A stretch of 64,000 nucleotides of DNA from Phyllobacterium chamaecytisi (GTDB lineage Bacteria; Pseudomonadota; Alphaproteobacteria; Rhizobiales; Rhizobiaceae): NCBI RefSeq assembly GCF_020164455.1, contig NZ_JAIQWW010000003.1, forward strand, positions 1 to 64,000, in the 5' to 3' direction. Every line of letters begins with the position of its first letter. Positions within the stretch are counted from its first letter, which is position 1. This document shows positions 42,797-51,908 of the stretch, piece by piece. The translations under genes and the position numbers were made by a program. The notes under the pieces were generated by a model. The model did no database searches, was not told the DNA's origin, and was given only the letters and a program-made list of their open reading frames with translations.

Positions 42797-44710
42797 ATGC
42801 AGAGTGGTGCTACTCCTTCGTTGATCGATCAAAGGCTCATCACCTTCGTAGGATTTCCCGTTCAGGCATGGAGCTTTGCAGGTCGAACATGGTTGTCGTT
42901 AATACTGGCGCTGTTCGTGGCGTTTTGGCTTGAACTCGAATCCCCCGCATCGGCAGCGCTCACGGTTGCCTCTCTATCTTTCCCGTCGCGGGGCCAAGGT
43001 TTGGAAAAAGCATTCTATCGCGTGATCGCCACGATTATCGGTGTGATCGCGTCCATCGTCATCACGGCGCTCTTCTCGCAGACAGGATGGCTGCTTCTGT
43101 TCGTACTTGCCACTTGGGTGGGCCTTTGCGTCTACATGGCATCTCTATTTGATGGTTTTCGCACTTATGCAGCCGTTCTATGTATTATTACGGTCTGTCT
43201 TATAGCTGTAGAGCAGCTAGACACACCGCAAAATGTATTCATCCTTGGACTCCAACGTGGCGCCGCGATTGTCATCGGTATTCTATCGTTGTCATTGATA
43301 AATGCCGTGTTTTCCGCGCCCAATTATTACCCTGTAATCGCCGACAGACTTGAGAACTTGCGCCGCGATATCGCGGAGTTGACGAAAAGGTCGATCGCTG
43401 GAGACTCGATTGCACTCGAGACAGTTGGGGCACTACTTCACAGAATCACCGCCCTCCGCCCTGAGATTACTACACTCAGCACGGAAACGAGCGTTGGTCG
43501 AAATCGAAGCGCTGCCGCTCGAACGACAATGGTTGATCTCATCTTTGAATTGGCTGCGGCCCGTACCGTCGCTTCACTCAGGGCCGCCGTCCAACCCTTG
43601 TTGAGTGATGATCCAGCGTCTCATGCTGACCGAAATGCCACGGAGAAACGTTTCTTCAATCTTAAAATGAGAGCCATGAACTGGATGGTCTCGGAGGCAT
43701 GGCGGCGCGATTGCTCCGTTTCCGCAAGTATCAGGGCGCTGCGTCAGGGAATGCTTCCCCTAAATTCACGACGGGCACCTTTCTATAGGTCACATCGCAT
43801 TGCCCTCGAGAATGGTCTGAGAGCCTTCGTATATTTTGGCCTGGCCGCGCTGGTATTGGTCATAGCGGGATGGCCGGCGACAAACGTCTCACTGGCGTTC
43901 GTGGGCATCTTAATAGGTCTCTCGGCGATGTCGTCAGATCAGTCTGCGGCCTCGATGCTAGCACTTTTTGCCGTGCCTTTTGGTTGTCTACTCGCCGGTA
44001 TCCTTGAATTTGTTGTACTAAACGGGGTGACCGCGTATCCATTGCTCGCGATTGGGTTCTTGCCGTTTGTAATTTTTCCTGCTCTTCTAATGACAATACC
44101 AAGCCCAGGACTGATATCCTTCGCGCGTAGCAATCTCGTATTCACAGTCGCGATTTTTTCTCCGAGCAATCCGCAGAGCTATGATCCCCAGTCGTTCTTG
44201 TATGCCAGTCTTTTTCTCTGCGTGGCCGCGTTCCTGCTTTTCGCTTGTCAGCAACTCCTTCCACCCCTTTCTAGGTCAGCCAAACTGCGTCTCCTCCTAG
44301 CGGAAGCTCGGAAAGATCTCATGGAGATAGCTGCACGGCCGCGATACAATCGAACACGAGAAGAGCCAATGTTCCTTGATGCGGTCCGGATCGGGCAGAT
44401 GGTGGGATTGGCCGGTGAGGCATCAACCGATCGCGAGCATGTTGATCAGGCAATCGCATATTTTGACCGTGCATCTGCGCTCCGGCTCGCCTACACGGCT
44501 TTGGAGATACTGCCGCCTAATATGCCAGAGCACTTGCGCAATCAGGCAATGTCTGCGCTAACCGAAGCGAATGGATTGTCTCTACAAATTGTGGCGTACG
44601 AGCTCTCCCAGATAGACGATGTTTCAACTGGAGATGCTGCAGCTGCGCTGATGGTCGCGGGCATGATTCTCGAGCACGAGCTAATATCGTATGAGGATAA
44701 TGGTCAATGA
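42797..44710 (+). CDS. FUSC-family efflux protein, AaeB-like
   Basis: A 637-aa inner-membrane protein of the fusaric acid resistance/aromatic acid exporter type. It has two blocks of about five to six spans (about 25-175 and 345-495), each followed by a cytoplasmic helical region, the layout of AaeB and FusC. GGAG ten bases before the ATG supports the start. With the following DUF1656 protein and the HlyD-like adaptor it forms the usual aaeB-aaeX-aaeA-type tripartite pump for aromatic carboxylic acids. It overlaps the next gene by 4 bases. Confidence 0.85.
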   Translation: MQSGATPSLIDQRLITFVGFPVQAWSFAGRTWLSLILALFVAFWLELESPASAALTVASLSFPSRGQGLEKAFYRVIATIIGVIASIVITALFSQTGWLLLFVLATWVGLCVYMASLFDGFRTYAAVLCIITVCLIAVEQLDTPQNVFILGLQRGAAIVIGILSLSLINAVFSAPNYYPVIADRLENLRRDIAELTKRSIAGDSIALETVGALLHRITALRPEITTLSTETSVGRNRSAAARTTMVDLIFELAAARTVASLRAAVQPLLSDDPASHADRNATEKRFFNLKMRAMNWMVSEAWRRDCSVSASIRALRQGMLPLNSRRAPFYRSHRIALENGLRAFVYFGLAALVLVIAGWPATNVSLAFVGILIGLSAMSSDQSAASMLALFAVPFGCLLAGILEFVVLNGVTAYPLLAIGFLPFVIFPALLMTIPSPGLISFARSNLVFTVAIFSPSNPQSYDPQSFLYASLFLCVAAFLLFACQQLLPPLSRSAKLRLLLAEARKDLMEIAARPRYNRTREEPMFLDAVRIGQMVGLAGEASTDREHVDQAIAYFDRASALRLAYTALEILPPNMPEHLRNQAMSALTEANGLSLQIVAYELSQIDDVSTGDAAAALMVAGMILEHELISYEDNGQ

Positions 44711-44910
44711 CGCCGCGCTACTATGATCTCGTGATCGGCGGCGTGATGCTGTCCCCAATCTTATTATACGCATGTTTCGGCTTAGCCGCTGCAGTTTCAC
44801 TTAGGCCAATTCTGCGTCGCATCCGGTATACACGGCTTTTTGTGAGCCCATCCATCGCCGAGTTTAGCCTCTACGTCTCGATTTTCTGCCTGATAACCCT
44901 GTTGGCCTAG
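44707..44910 (+). CDS. DUF1656 small membrane protein, AaeX-like
   Basis: A 67-aa two-span protein between the FUSC and HlyD genes, the position and size of AaeX. The N-terminal YDLVIGGVMLSPILLYACFG segment and the basic loop before the second span are typical of DUF1656 proteins. Its role in the pump is not established in the family. Confidence 0.8.
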   Translation: MTPRYYDLVIGGVMLSPILLYACFGLAAAVSLRPILRRIRYTRLFVSPSIAEFSLYVSIFCLITLLA

Positions 44911-44919
44911 GAGATACCA

Positions 44920-46161
44920 ATGACAGTTCTCACAACTGAGGCGGCCGAACTAGGAAATCAGGCAAGGCCAGCCGGAGCCGCGGCACTCGAACCAACATCG
45001 TCGGATCGCCCCATGTCCTCAATGTTCCACCACAGCGCTTGGCAACGCTTGCAAGGGCCGGCGCAATGGGCGGCCAAGTTGGTCCTAACGCTTATCATAG
45101 CCGCAGCGGCCGTCGTTCTAGCGGTGATGACTTGGCAATATTATGTGACTTCACCTTGGACGCGCAATGGAGTAGTCCGCGTGCAGGTTGCAAGTGTAGC
45201 ACCTCAGGTTTCTGGAAAGATCTCCGAGATCCAAGTCGTTGACAATCAATTTGTCCACCAGGGTGATGTTCTCTATTTAGTAGATACCGCGAACTTCGAA
45301 ATAGCTTCCCGGACAGCCCAGTCGCAAGTGAACCAGACAGCCGCGGACCTTCAGGTTAAACAGGCGGAGTCTGATCGCCGACAACGCCTCTCAACAGTTG
45401 CGACCACGCCGGAGGAGCAACAGATCTATGCTGGCAGCGCTGCCCAGGCAAAGGCGGCATTCGAAGCAGCGACCCAGCAGCTTTCACTCGCGCAGATCAA
45501 CCTCGAGCGCACGAAGGTAAGAAGCCCCGTGAATGGATTTGTCACTAATTTGTTGCTGCGAGTAGGCGATTACGCGACAGAGGGCTCCAGTAACGTCTCA
45601 GTGGTAGATTCGGACAGCTTTTGGATTGACGGCTACTTTGAAGAGACCAAGCTTTCGCAAATTTGTGTTGGCGACGCGGTAGAAGCGAAACTTATGAGTT
45701 ACGCCCAACCCGTTACCGGACACGTAGATACCATCACACGCGGGATCAGCGTTACAAACGCTGCAGGTGGAATTCAAGGCCTGCCGACCGTGAATCCAGT
45801 CTATACTTGGGTACAACTCGCCCAGCGAGTGCCTGTCCGGATAGTCATCGATAGAGTGCCCTCTGGCGTGCCACTCGTCTCGGGTATGACCGCAACAGTC
45901 ACGGTCAAGCCATCGGTCGCCTCTGAGACTGATAGCTGGTTCGAAAGGCTTCGAAGCCGTTTCGAGAAGGTTCCTGAGCTCTTTGATCCTCCGATGCCGA
46001 GAGAAAATTGTGCAGGCACCGGCCTGTTGCAGGGAATCCCTGTTGCGGAGTCATTGCCTACGGAGCCGGAGCTACTTGAACCAACACCAAAACAGATCGA
46101 TCCCGGACTTGTTCCAGGTATCGATAAGTCTCCGCGCCTTAAGAAGATTCTAGAAAATTAG
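44920..46161 (+). CDS. HlyD-type periplasmic adaptor, AaeA/EmrA-like
   Basis: A 413-aa membrane-fusion protein with one N-terminal anchor span (about 48-71), the barrel-sandwich start TRNGVVRVQVASVAPQVSGK then ISEIQVVDNQFVHQGDVLYL, a long helical hairpin and a beta-barrel with SGMTATVTV. An unusual proline-rich tail of about 70 residues follows the normal family end. AGGAG lies six bases before the ATG. It links the FUSC protein to an outer-membrane factor, which is not encoded here. Confidence 0.85.
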   Translation: MTVLTTEAAELGNQARPAGAAALEPTSSDRPMSSMFHHSAWQRLQGPAQWAAKLVLTLIIAAAAVVLAVMTWQYYVTSPWTRNGVVRVQVASVAPQVSGKISEIQVVDNQFVHQGDVLYLVDTANFEIASRTAQSQVNQTAADLQVKQAESDRRQRLSTVATTPEEQQIYAGSAAQAKAAFEAATQQLSLAQINLERTKVRSPVNGFVTNLLLRVGDYATEGSSNVSVVDSDSFWIDGYFEETKLSQICVGDAVEAKLMSYAQPVTGHVDTITRGISVTNAAGGIQGLPTVNPVYTWVQLAQRVPVRIVIDRVPSGVPLVSGMTATVTVKPSVASETDSWFERLRSRFEKVPELFDPPMPRENCAGTGLLQGIPVAESLPTEPELLEPTPKQIDPGLVPGIDKSPRLKKILEN

Positions 46162-46829
46162 AAATATCCGATTGTTGCGCGCCGAGTTATCAACCTTAAT
46201 CTGAGCATCATCTATTCGGAGGATTTGGCCATGCGGGACGACGAGCTGCGAATTTCGGGTTGACCGTATTTCGCGAGCAGCTGCTTCAAGCAGCATCGAT
46301 GTGTTGTCCGTTGAAAGGAATTTGACTTAACGCGACGGCTCCGGGCAAATGACGGTTTCCTGTCAGTTGACGGAGAAGATGATGCTGCCGTCGGCTGCCC
46401 GTTCGGCATCCACGATGTCCTTCACGTGCTGCGGCTTTTCGACCAGGTTCTTGTTCGAATTGATCCACGACTAATGTGCTGAGTTCCGGCGTCGCTATGG
46501 GGTTTTCGCCCACACCGGTTGTATCGTCGAACTTTGCGTTGTCGTAGTTCTTGAGATACCCCACGGCGAACGGCTTGTTGTAGTTGAGAAGCGTTATCTT
46601 GATTGCCGGGCCGCCGTTCGTAGTGAGGCTGTCAGCATGGCAGACGAAATGGTGGAAGCGGCTGCAAAGGATGCGAGAGTTGCGAGGCACGTCATTGTAT
46701 TGTCTTTCTATTGTGAAAGATACGACCTTTCTTGAAAGAGTATAGTTTTTAGATTTCGGAGTTTTCGCGTAACATTGCTGCAACCGCCAAAATCAATGTA
46801 ACAATAAGACGTACGGGAAAGTTGTCCTT
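46162..46829. other. Stretch with one decayed gene
   Basis: Between the pump operon and the convergent FAD/Fe-S enzyme. Besides the frameshifted remnant at 46363-46650 there are two small stems around 46695-46745 (TCTTTC/GAAAGA and CTTTC/GAAAG). I see no intact gene. Confidence 0.4.
46363..46650 (-). pseudogene. Frameshifted remnant of a small protein gene
   Basis: On the minus strand one frame reads TTNGGPAIKITLLNYNKPFA then VGYLKNYDNAKFDDTTGVGE, and another, ending at a TGA (46363-46365), reads NKNLVEKPQHVKDIVDAERA then ADGSIIFSVN. Together they look like the last about 95 residues of one exported-type protein interrupted near 46460. No start or signal peptide is found upstream. I do not recognise the family. 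Confidence 0.4.
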
Positions 46830-49790
46830 TTAGTTTTCCCCTCCTGACGCTTTTGAATGTGCGTCGGTGCGCGTCAGCTCTTCCAATAGGAAAACGAACG
46901 ACTCGTAAGGTCGACCGGTTGCATGACGTAGACCCATTTCGCAGGTCCGGTTCGATGAAATGTATGCAGAGGCAGGTGTTTCATCCAACCCAGCCTTTTC
47001 CTCGCGGGTGGCGGACAAAACGATCTCTGGATGCAAAAGTCCTCGATCACCGGCTGTCCCACAACAAGTGGTGCCAATCGGTACGAAGACGTCGTCTGCG
47101 AGCTTCGACCCGATCTCCCGCAGAGTTTTGTTGAGACCGAGATGGGTCATCGAACAAGTGGGATGCATGGCGATGCGGTCTAGTTTCGACTGCACCTGGA
47201 GATCGGGCAACAGATCGTGGCACCATTGAATGACGTCTATGAATTTGAGTTGATCGTGTCGGGCCTTGCGCTCCTCATCGAGATAGCGCGCGACATCCTC
47301 AGCGATGCCGAGGGTACACGACGCGGCATCAACGACTATCGGTAGTTTTCCGCCGTTACTCCACCGCCACATGGCGTCCGCAATCGCCGACGCCATATAG
47401 GAGTGCGCCTTATGATAGCCCTTTGAACTGAATGGCGTTGAGCAACAGAGCCCGGCGACGTCGCCGGGTATCCATAGAGATCGTCCGGCGCGCTTTGATA
47501 ACTCAACGAGCGTTTCTGGTAGGGATGGCTGATGATGTTTATCAGGGTCACGGCCGAACATGCGGTTGATGCATGCTGGGAAGTAGACCGCCGAAGCGTT
47601 CTCTATAGAGGTTTCAGGTAGCCTCCGCGCGGGTTTTGGCATCGGGCCCGGAACGGCCGGCATCAGGTCGTTTGCGATGGCCGATCTGGCAAGCGTGGTA
47701 ATTCCCGTCAGAGATTTGACGCCGATCACATTGGACACGATCTCGGCGGCAGCAAGTCCGCCACGCGCCATTTTCTCCACGGTACGCCACCGTTTAGCTA
47801 AGGAAAGCGCGATGTCCTCTTCCCGTTCGCTTCTTTGCATATGACGGAATTCGCGCATCAAGGCCCCGGTGTTAATCTCGATCGGGCAGGGGATCGCACA
47901 GGTGCCGTCACCCGCGCATGTTTCAACGCACATGTACTCGTATTGAGCTTGTAGCTCTTGCAGCACGGCCGACCCTTCCGGCTGTCTTGCCATCTCTCGT
48001 CTCAGAGCGATGCGCTGGCGTGGCGTGGTCGTGGCATTACGGCTCGGGCAAACGGGTTCACAAAAGCCACATTCGATACATTGGGTTGAGTTCCGAACAT
48101 TCTCGATGGCCGGAATCGACTTGAGCGACTTGAGATGAATGCCATTGTCCCTGGTGAGGATGACGTTCGGCGCGAGGATGCCCTGAGGGTCTGCCAGCTT
48201 CTTGATCCGCCACATCATGTCTGTGGCCTTGCGGCCCCACTCCTGTTCGACGAATGGTGCCATATTAAGACCCGTTCCATGCTCGGCTTTCAGGGATCCG
48301 TCATATTTCTTCACGATGAGGTCGACCAACTCGGTCATAAACGCCGCGTAACGCTTCTTGCTCTCATCTTCCTCGAGGTTTGTGACGAGGTTGAAGTGAA
48401 GGTTTCCGTGAGCAGCGTGGCCCGCCACGCCGGTACCGAAACCATGCTTATCCATTAGAGCCTGAAGATCGTGCGCTCCCTCCGCTAGCCGAGCGGGCGG
48501 GAAACAAACGTCTTCGGTGATAAGCATTGCTCCCTGGGGGCGTTGCTTTCCTACGAGGCCGAGCAACCCCTCGCGTACGTGCCAAGCTAGTTCTACGGCC
48601 TCGGCGACACTGGTAAATGTCAATGGACTGATGAGCTTCTGGTCAGCAACCAGTTCGGTTACCTTGCTCTGGACTTGCATAAGTTCTTCGTCGTTGTCCG
48701 CCCCAAATTCCACGAGCAACGCGGCTGCCTTTGGGTCCAAGGTGGTCCAATAGCTTGGCGTTCCGGGAAAGGCTTTTCCCGCCGCCACGAGGGCGGGAGC
48801 CACCATCAGCTCCACGGCGGCGGCGCCGAGTGCTACGAGCTTGGGAACAAGATTGACGGCTTCGTCTATAGTGGAGAATGGCAGCCAAGCCACTGACGTC
48901 ACGGCCGGCACCGGGACAGTCGACATCACTGCTTCCGCAATGAAACCCAGTGTGCCTTCCGAGCCGACCAGAAGTCGTCTGTAGATTTCTAGCGGCGTAG
49001 CCCCATCGAGCAGGGCAGCGATGTGGTAGCCATGGGTATTGCGGATAGAATATTTCTGCCGGATTCGCTTGACCATCGTCTCATCGGCCAGAAGCTCTGC
49101 CCTCAGGTCGAGCAATCCTCGCGCGAACTCGGGTTCAAGTTCGAGGAACCGGGCTTCGGCTCCCGGCGCGGCCGTATCGAAAACATTTCCGGACGGCGTG
49201 AGGATCGTCATGGATTCGACGGTGTGGTACGCATCGCGCTCCAGAGTACAGCGCATGCCGCCAGAGTTGTTGGCTATAACGCCTCCGATGGTACACGCAG
49301 CTTCGCTCGCCGGATCGGGTCCGAGCTTCCGCTTGTGTTTGTGTAGCATCGCGTTCGCGTGAGAGAGGATCAAGCCGGGTCTCGCCTTGAACTTCTTTCC
49401 GCTATCTAGCACAGAGCCGCCATACCAATGCCGTCTGACGTCGATGAGGATGTCGTCGGACTGAGACTGACCGTTGAGACTGGTCCCGCCCGCCCGGAAG
49501 GTTGCGTGACGACCCGTGTCCCGGCAGAAGGCAAAAACCTTTGCCATCTCCTCGACATTTCGGGGCATCACTACGACCTGAGGGATGAGACGGTAAGGGC
49601 TTGCGTCGGATGCATATCGAACGAGATCAATGAGACGGTTGAGTACACGGTCCTTACCGAGCAGCCTGACCAAGTCGTCTTTTAAGACTTTCGGGGTTCC
49701 CCCGACAAGTGACTCTGGCACCGCGTCATTCTGACTAGGGCCGGCTGGGCGACCGAAAAGCGCTGCGTCAGCTTCGAATAGTTTTTTCAT
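46830..49790 (-). CDS. FAD- and Fe-S-containing D-lactate-dehydrogenase-type enzyme
   Basis: A 986-aa fusion protein. N-terminal FAD_binding_4 domain (VVVMPRNVEEMAKVF..., GGTSLNGQSQSD near residue 105; NNSGG loop), FAD-linked oxidase C-terminal domain (about 260-530, ending GSLKAEHGTGLNMAPF), two [4Fe-4S] motifs (CIECGFCEPVCPSR and CVETCAGDGTCAIPCP), then a CCG-type cysteine-rich domain (CCSTPFSSKG; CCGTAGDRG). This is the quinone- or cytochrome-linked D-2-hydroxyacid (D-lactate, glycolate, 2-hydroxyglutarate) dehydrogenase architecture. ATG 49790 is preferred to GTG 49805. It lies about 220 bases downstream of mdcH on the same strand, perhaps in the same transcript. Substrate not determined. 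Confidence 0.85.
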   Translation of the reverse strand: MKKLFEADAALFGRPAGPSQNDAVPESLVGGTPKVLKDDLVRLLGKDRVLNRLIDLVRYASDASPYRLIPQVVVMPRNVEEMAKVFAFCRDTGRHATFRAGGTSLNGQSQSDDILIDVRRHWYGGSVLDSGKKFKARPGLILSHANAMLHKHKRKLGPDPASEAACTIGGVIANNSGGMRCTLERDAYHTVESMTILTPSGNVFDTAAPGAEARFLELEPEFARGLLDLRAELLADETMVKRIRQKYSIRNTHGYHIAALLDGATPLEIYRRLLVGSEGTLGFIAEAVMSTVPVPAVTSVAWLPFSTIDEAVNLVPKLVALGAAAVELMVAPALVAAGKAFPGTPSYWTTLDPKAAALLVEFGADNDEELMQVQSKVTELVADQKLISPLTFTSVAEAVELAWHVREGLLGLVGKQRPQGAMLITEDVCFPPARLAEGAHDLQALMDKHGFGTGVAGHAAHGNLHFNLVTNLEEDESKKRYAAFMTELVDLIVKKYDGSLKAEHGTGLNMAPFVEQEWGRKATDMMWRIKKLADPQGILAPNVILTRDNGIHLKSLKSIPAIENVRNSTQCIECGFCEPVCPSRNATTTPRQRIALRREMARQPEGSAVLQELQAQYEYMCVETCAGDGTCAIPCPIEINTGALMREFRHMQRSEREEDIALSLAKRWRTVEKMARGGLAAAEIVSNVIGVKSLTGITTLARSAIANDLMPAVPGPMPKPARRLPETSIENASAVYFPACINRMFGRDPDKHHQPSLPETLVELSKRAGRSLWIPGDVAGLCCSTPFSSKGYHKAHSYMASAIADAMWRWSNGGKLPIVVDAASCTLGIAEDVARYLDEERKARHDQLKFIDVIQWCHDLLPDLQVQSKLDRIAMHPTCSMTHLGLNKTLREIGSKLADDVFVPIGTTCCGTAGDRGLLHPEIVLSATREEKAGLDETPASAYISSNRTCEMGLRHATGRPYESFVFLLEELTRTDAHSKASGGEN

Positions 49791-50008
49791 CCGAGATTGC
49801 CCCACGTGCGAGATTGAAGGATTATTCGCACGGTCGGGTCACCCACGAGCGGCGCGATCCAGCTCGCCCTTTGATACTGCGGTTGGGAACTGAACACTCC
49901 GAGGATCCGTCGCCTCTGAACTCTTAGCCAGTTTAGAGATGCATAAACTTGCAAAGGACACCTTGGAGCGGCTATGTGGGCGATCACCACCGGATATTGA
50001 CCGCTATA

Positions 50009-50947
50009 TCAGCGAGATGCCCATTTCGAAATCCACGATTTCGCACCGTCCATCGTCTTGAAATCCTCGAGACAACGGCTCGGAACGTTCGGAAAGCTCG
50101 TCGCCGCCATCTCACTCAATGCGTGGCCTGGTCCAAGCTCCAGAAAGGCGGTCGCGCCGTTCTCAACGCAGGCCTGCAGGTTGTCCGCCCATCGGACGGT
50201 GTGCGAGATCTGCGCTGCCAGCTTGTCCAATCCCGAATTCAAACCTGACACGCTGGCTCCATCGATTCCGCTGATGAGTCTAGCCCCGGCCGGTGGTGGG
50301 TATGTTTTACGTTGACCTTCGAGGACGCTGCGAAACCTCATGGATACCTTAGATAGAAAAGGTGTGTGCGACGCGACTTCGACAGGCAGCCGGCTAACGC
50401 GCGCTGCATGCGCGTCTGTCGCTGCCTGCATAACCGCTGCCAGGAAAGCCTGCCCGCCACCGACAACGAAGGCATCGCGCGGATTTATGATCGATATGTC
50501 CCCGCCATGCTTTTCACACAGTCGCCGGACCGTCACGTAAGGGAGACCTCTTATAAAGACCAAGCCATCGCCCGTTACGCTAGCTGCGGACATTAACTCG
50601 GCTCGTCGCGCGACGAGTTTCAGGGTATCGATGTGACGGAACACACCAGCTGCGCCCCAGGCGGCAACCTCTCCGACGCTGTAACCGGCGTATACAGTGC
50701 GCGGCGGGATGCTCGCATGTAACTCATTGATCGCCGCGAGCGTCTGGAGAGTGCAAAGGATTTGGGCAGTTCGATTTTCGAAGACCTCGTTTCCGGCCTC
50801 TCGCTTCACCATGCCACGTGGATCGATGCCGTTAAGTAGCATGGTCGCACTGGCAAACAAATGGCTCGCCTTTGCGCTATCTGCGGTTAAGGCGAACATG
50901 TCGCGGTGCTGGTTTCCCTGGCCGGAGCATATGATCGCGAACGTCAT
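50009..50947 (-). CDS. mdcH: Malonate decarboxylase epsilon, malonyl-CoA:ACP transacylase
   Basis: A 312-aa FabD-like acyltransferase. The oxyanion region IICSGQGNQ and the nucleophile motif GYSVGEVAAWG are present, with the usual VASHTPFLS substrate segment (His of the dyad). In malonate decarboxylase it loads the acyl-carrier subunit with malonyl from malonyl-CoA. Last gene of the cluster on the minus strand, ten bases after the transporter gene. Confidence 0.9.
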   Translation of the reverse strand: MTFAIICSGQGNQHRDMFALTADSAKASHLFASATMLLNGIDPRGMVKREAGNEVFENRTAQILCTLQTLAAINELHASIPPRTVYAGYSVGEVAAWGAAGVFRHIDTLKLVARRAELMSAASVTGDGLVFIRGLPYVTVRRLCEKHGGDISIINPRDAFVVGGGQAFLAAVMQAATDAHAARVSRLPVEVASHTPFLSKVSMRFRSVLEGQRKTYPPPAGARLISGIDGASVSGLNSGLDKLAAQISHTVRWADNLQACVENGATAFLELGPGHALSEMAATSFPNVPSRCLEDFKTMDGAKSWISKWASR

Positions 50948-50956
50948 CTTGAGGAC

Positions 50957-51904
50957 CTATCGGGGATAGAGGAGGATGATCGCTATCGGAAGCGTGATGA
51001 CGCTAAATACCGTGCTTGCAATCACCATCGATCCGGTTGCTCCTGAATCGAGCTTGTAATTGACTGCGAACAGGATGCCGAAGAAGCCCGATGGGACGGC
51101 CGCGAGCAGTGCCGCGATTTTCGCTGTGTCGGATGATATGGGCAGAGCAAACACGAGCGCCGCCGTGGCGAGTGGACGGAGGATGTTGGCGAAAAGCGTA
51201 GCGTTGACGACCTTCCAACTTAGCTGAAAGGCCTGTGAAGAAAGAACTACCCCTGTGAGGAAGAGGGCGACGCCAGGTGCCGCATGTCCTATTAGCAAAA
51301 GCGAAGCTTGAGCAATCTCTCCGACTGGAAAGCCACATAGAGAGTAAATGATGCCCAGGGCGGGTGCAATGACGATGGGTTTGGTGAGCGCATGAAGCAA
51401 CGGCTGCAGGATGTTGGCTTTCTGTCCGGAACCACTGTCGCCCTTATGAACGTTCATTTCGACGAGGACCAAAGACAGTGGGCTTATCAGAATTGATCCA
51501 CTGGCGATGGCGACTGCCAGTGGCACCGTCCCGGACGCGCCCACGATATCTGCCAGAATTGGTAGACCGACTCCCGCCAAGTTCGGAAACGCGATCGTCA
51601 GGCCTTGTAGGGAAGCGTCCGGCTTTCCGATCTTGAATATCCGTGTCTGGAGGAAATACCAGACGAAGAAAACGACAAGCATCATCCCGCCCAGAAGAAA
51701 GAACAGTGGCGCTTGGCTTATGAGCTCGGCTCGCGGCGCCGAGGCGGTCGCCGCGAAAAGCGATGCGGGAAGTGCGAAATTCATCACGAGCACATTCAAC
51801 CCGTCCACATGATGGTTATCGACGATGTTGTTACGACCCGCCAGGTAGCCAAGCGCCATCACGAAAAAGATCGGTGTGAGCGCGAGTAAAATTGTTTCGG
51901 CCAT
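50957..51904 (-). CDS. mdcF: Auxin-efflux-carrier family transporter, MdcF-like
   Basis: A 315-aa transporter of the AEC family with about ten spans in two inverted halves, each with a conserved unwound helix (GVGLPILADIVGASGTVPLA; AAVPSGFFGILFAVNYKLDSG). AEC proteins in malonate decarboxylase clusters are the presumed malonate uptake carriers. It lies between mdcB and mdcH. No sodium-symporter pair (MdcLM) is present. Confidence 0.8.
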   Translation of the reverse strand: MAETILLALTPIFFVMALGYLAGRNNIVDNHHVDGLNVLVMNFALPASLFAATASAPRAELISQAPLFFLLGGMMLVVFFVWYFLQTRIFKIGKPDASLQGLTIAFPNLAGVGLPILADIVGASGTVPLAVAIASGSILISPLSLVLVEMNVHKGDSGSGQKANILQPLLHALTKPIVIAPALGIIYSLCGFPVGEIAQASLLLIGHAAPGVALFLTGVVLSSQAFQLSWKVVNATLFANILRPLATAALVFALPISSDTAKIAALLAAVPSGFFGILFAVNYKLDSGATGSMVIASTVFSVITLPIAIILLYPR

Positions 51905-51908
51905 CCCT

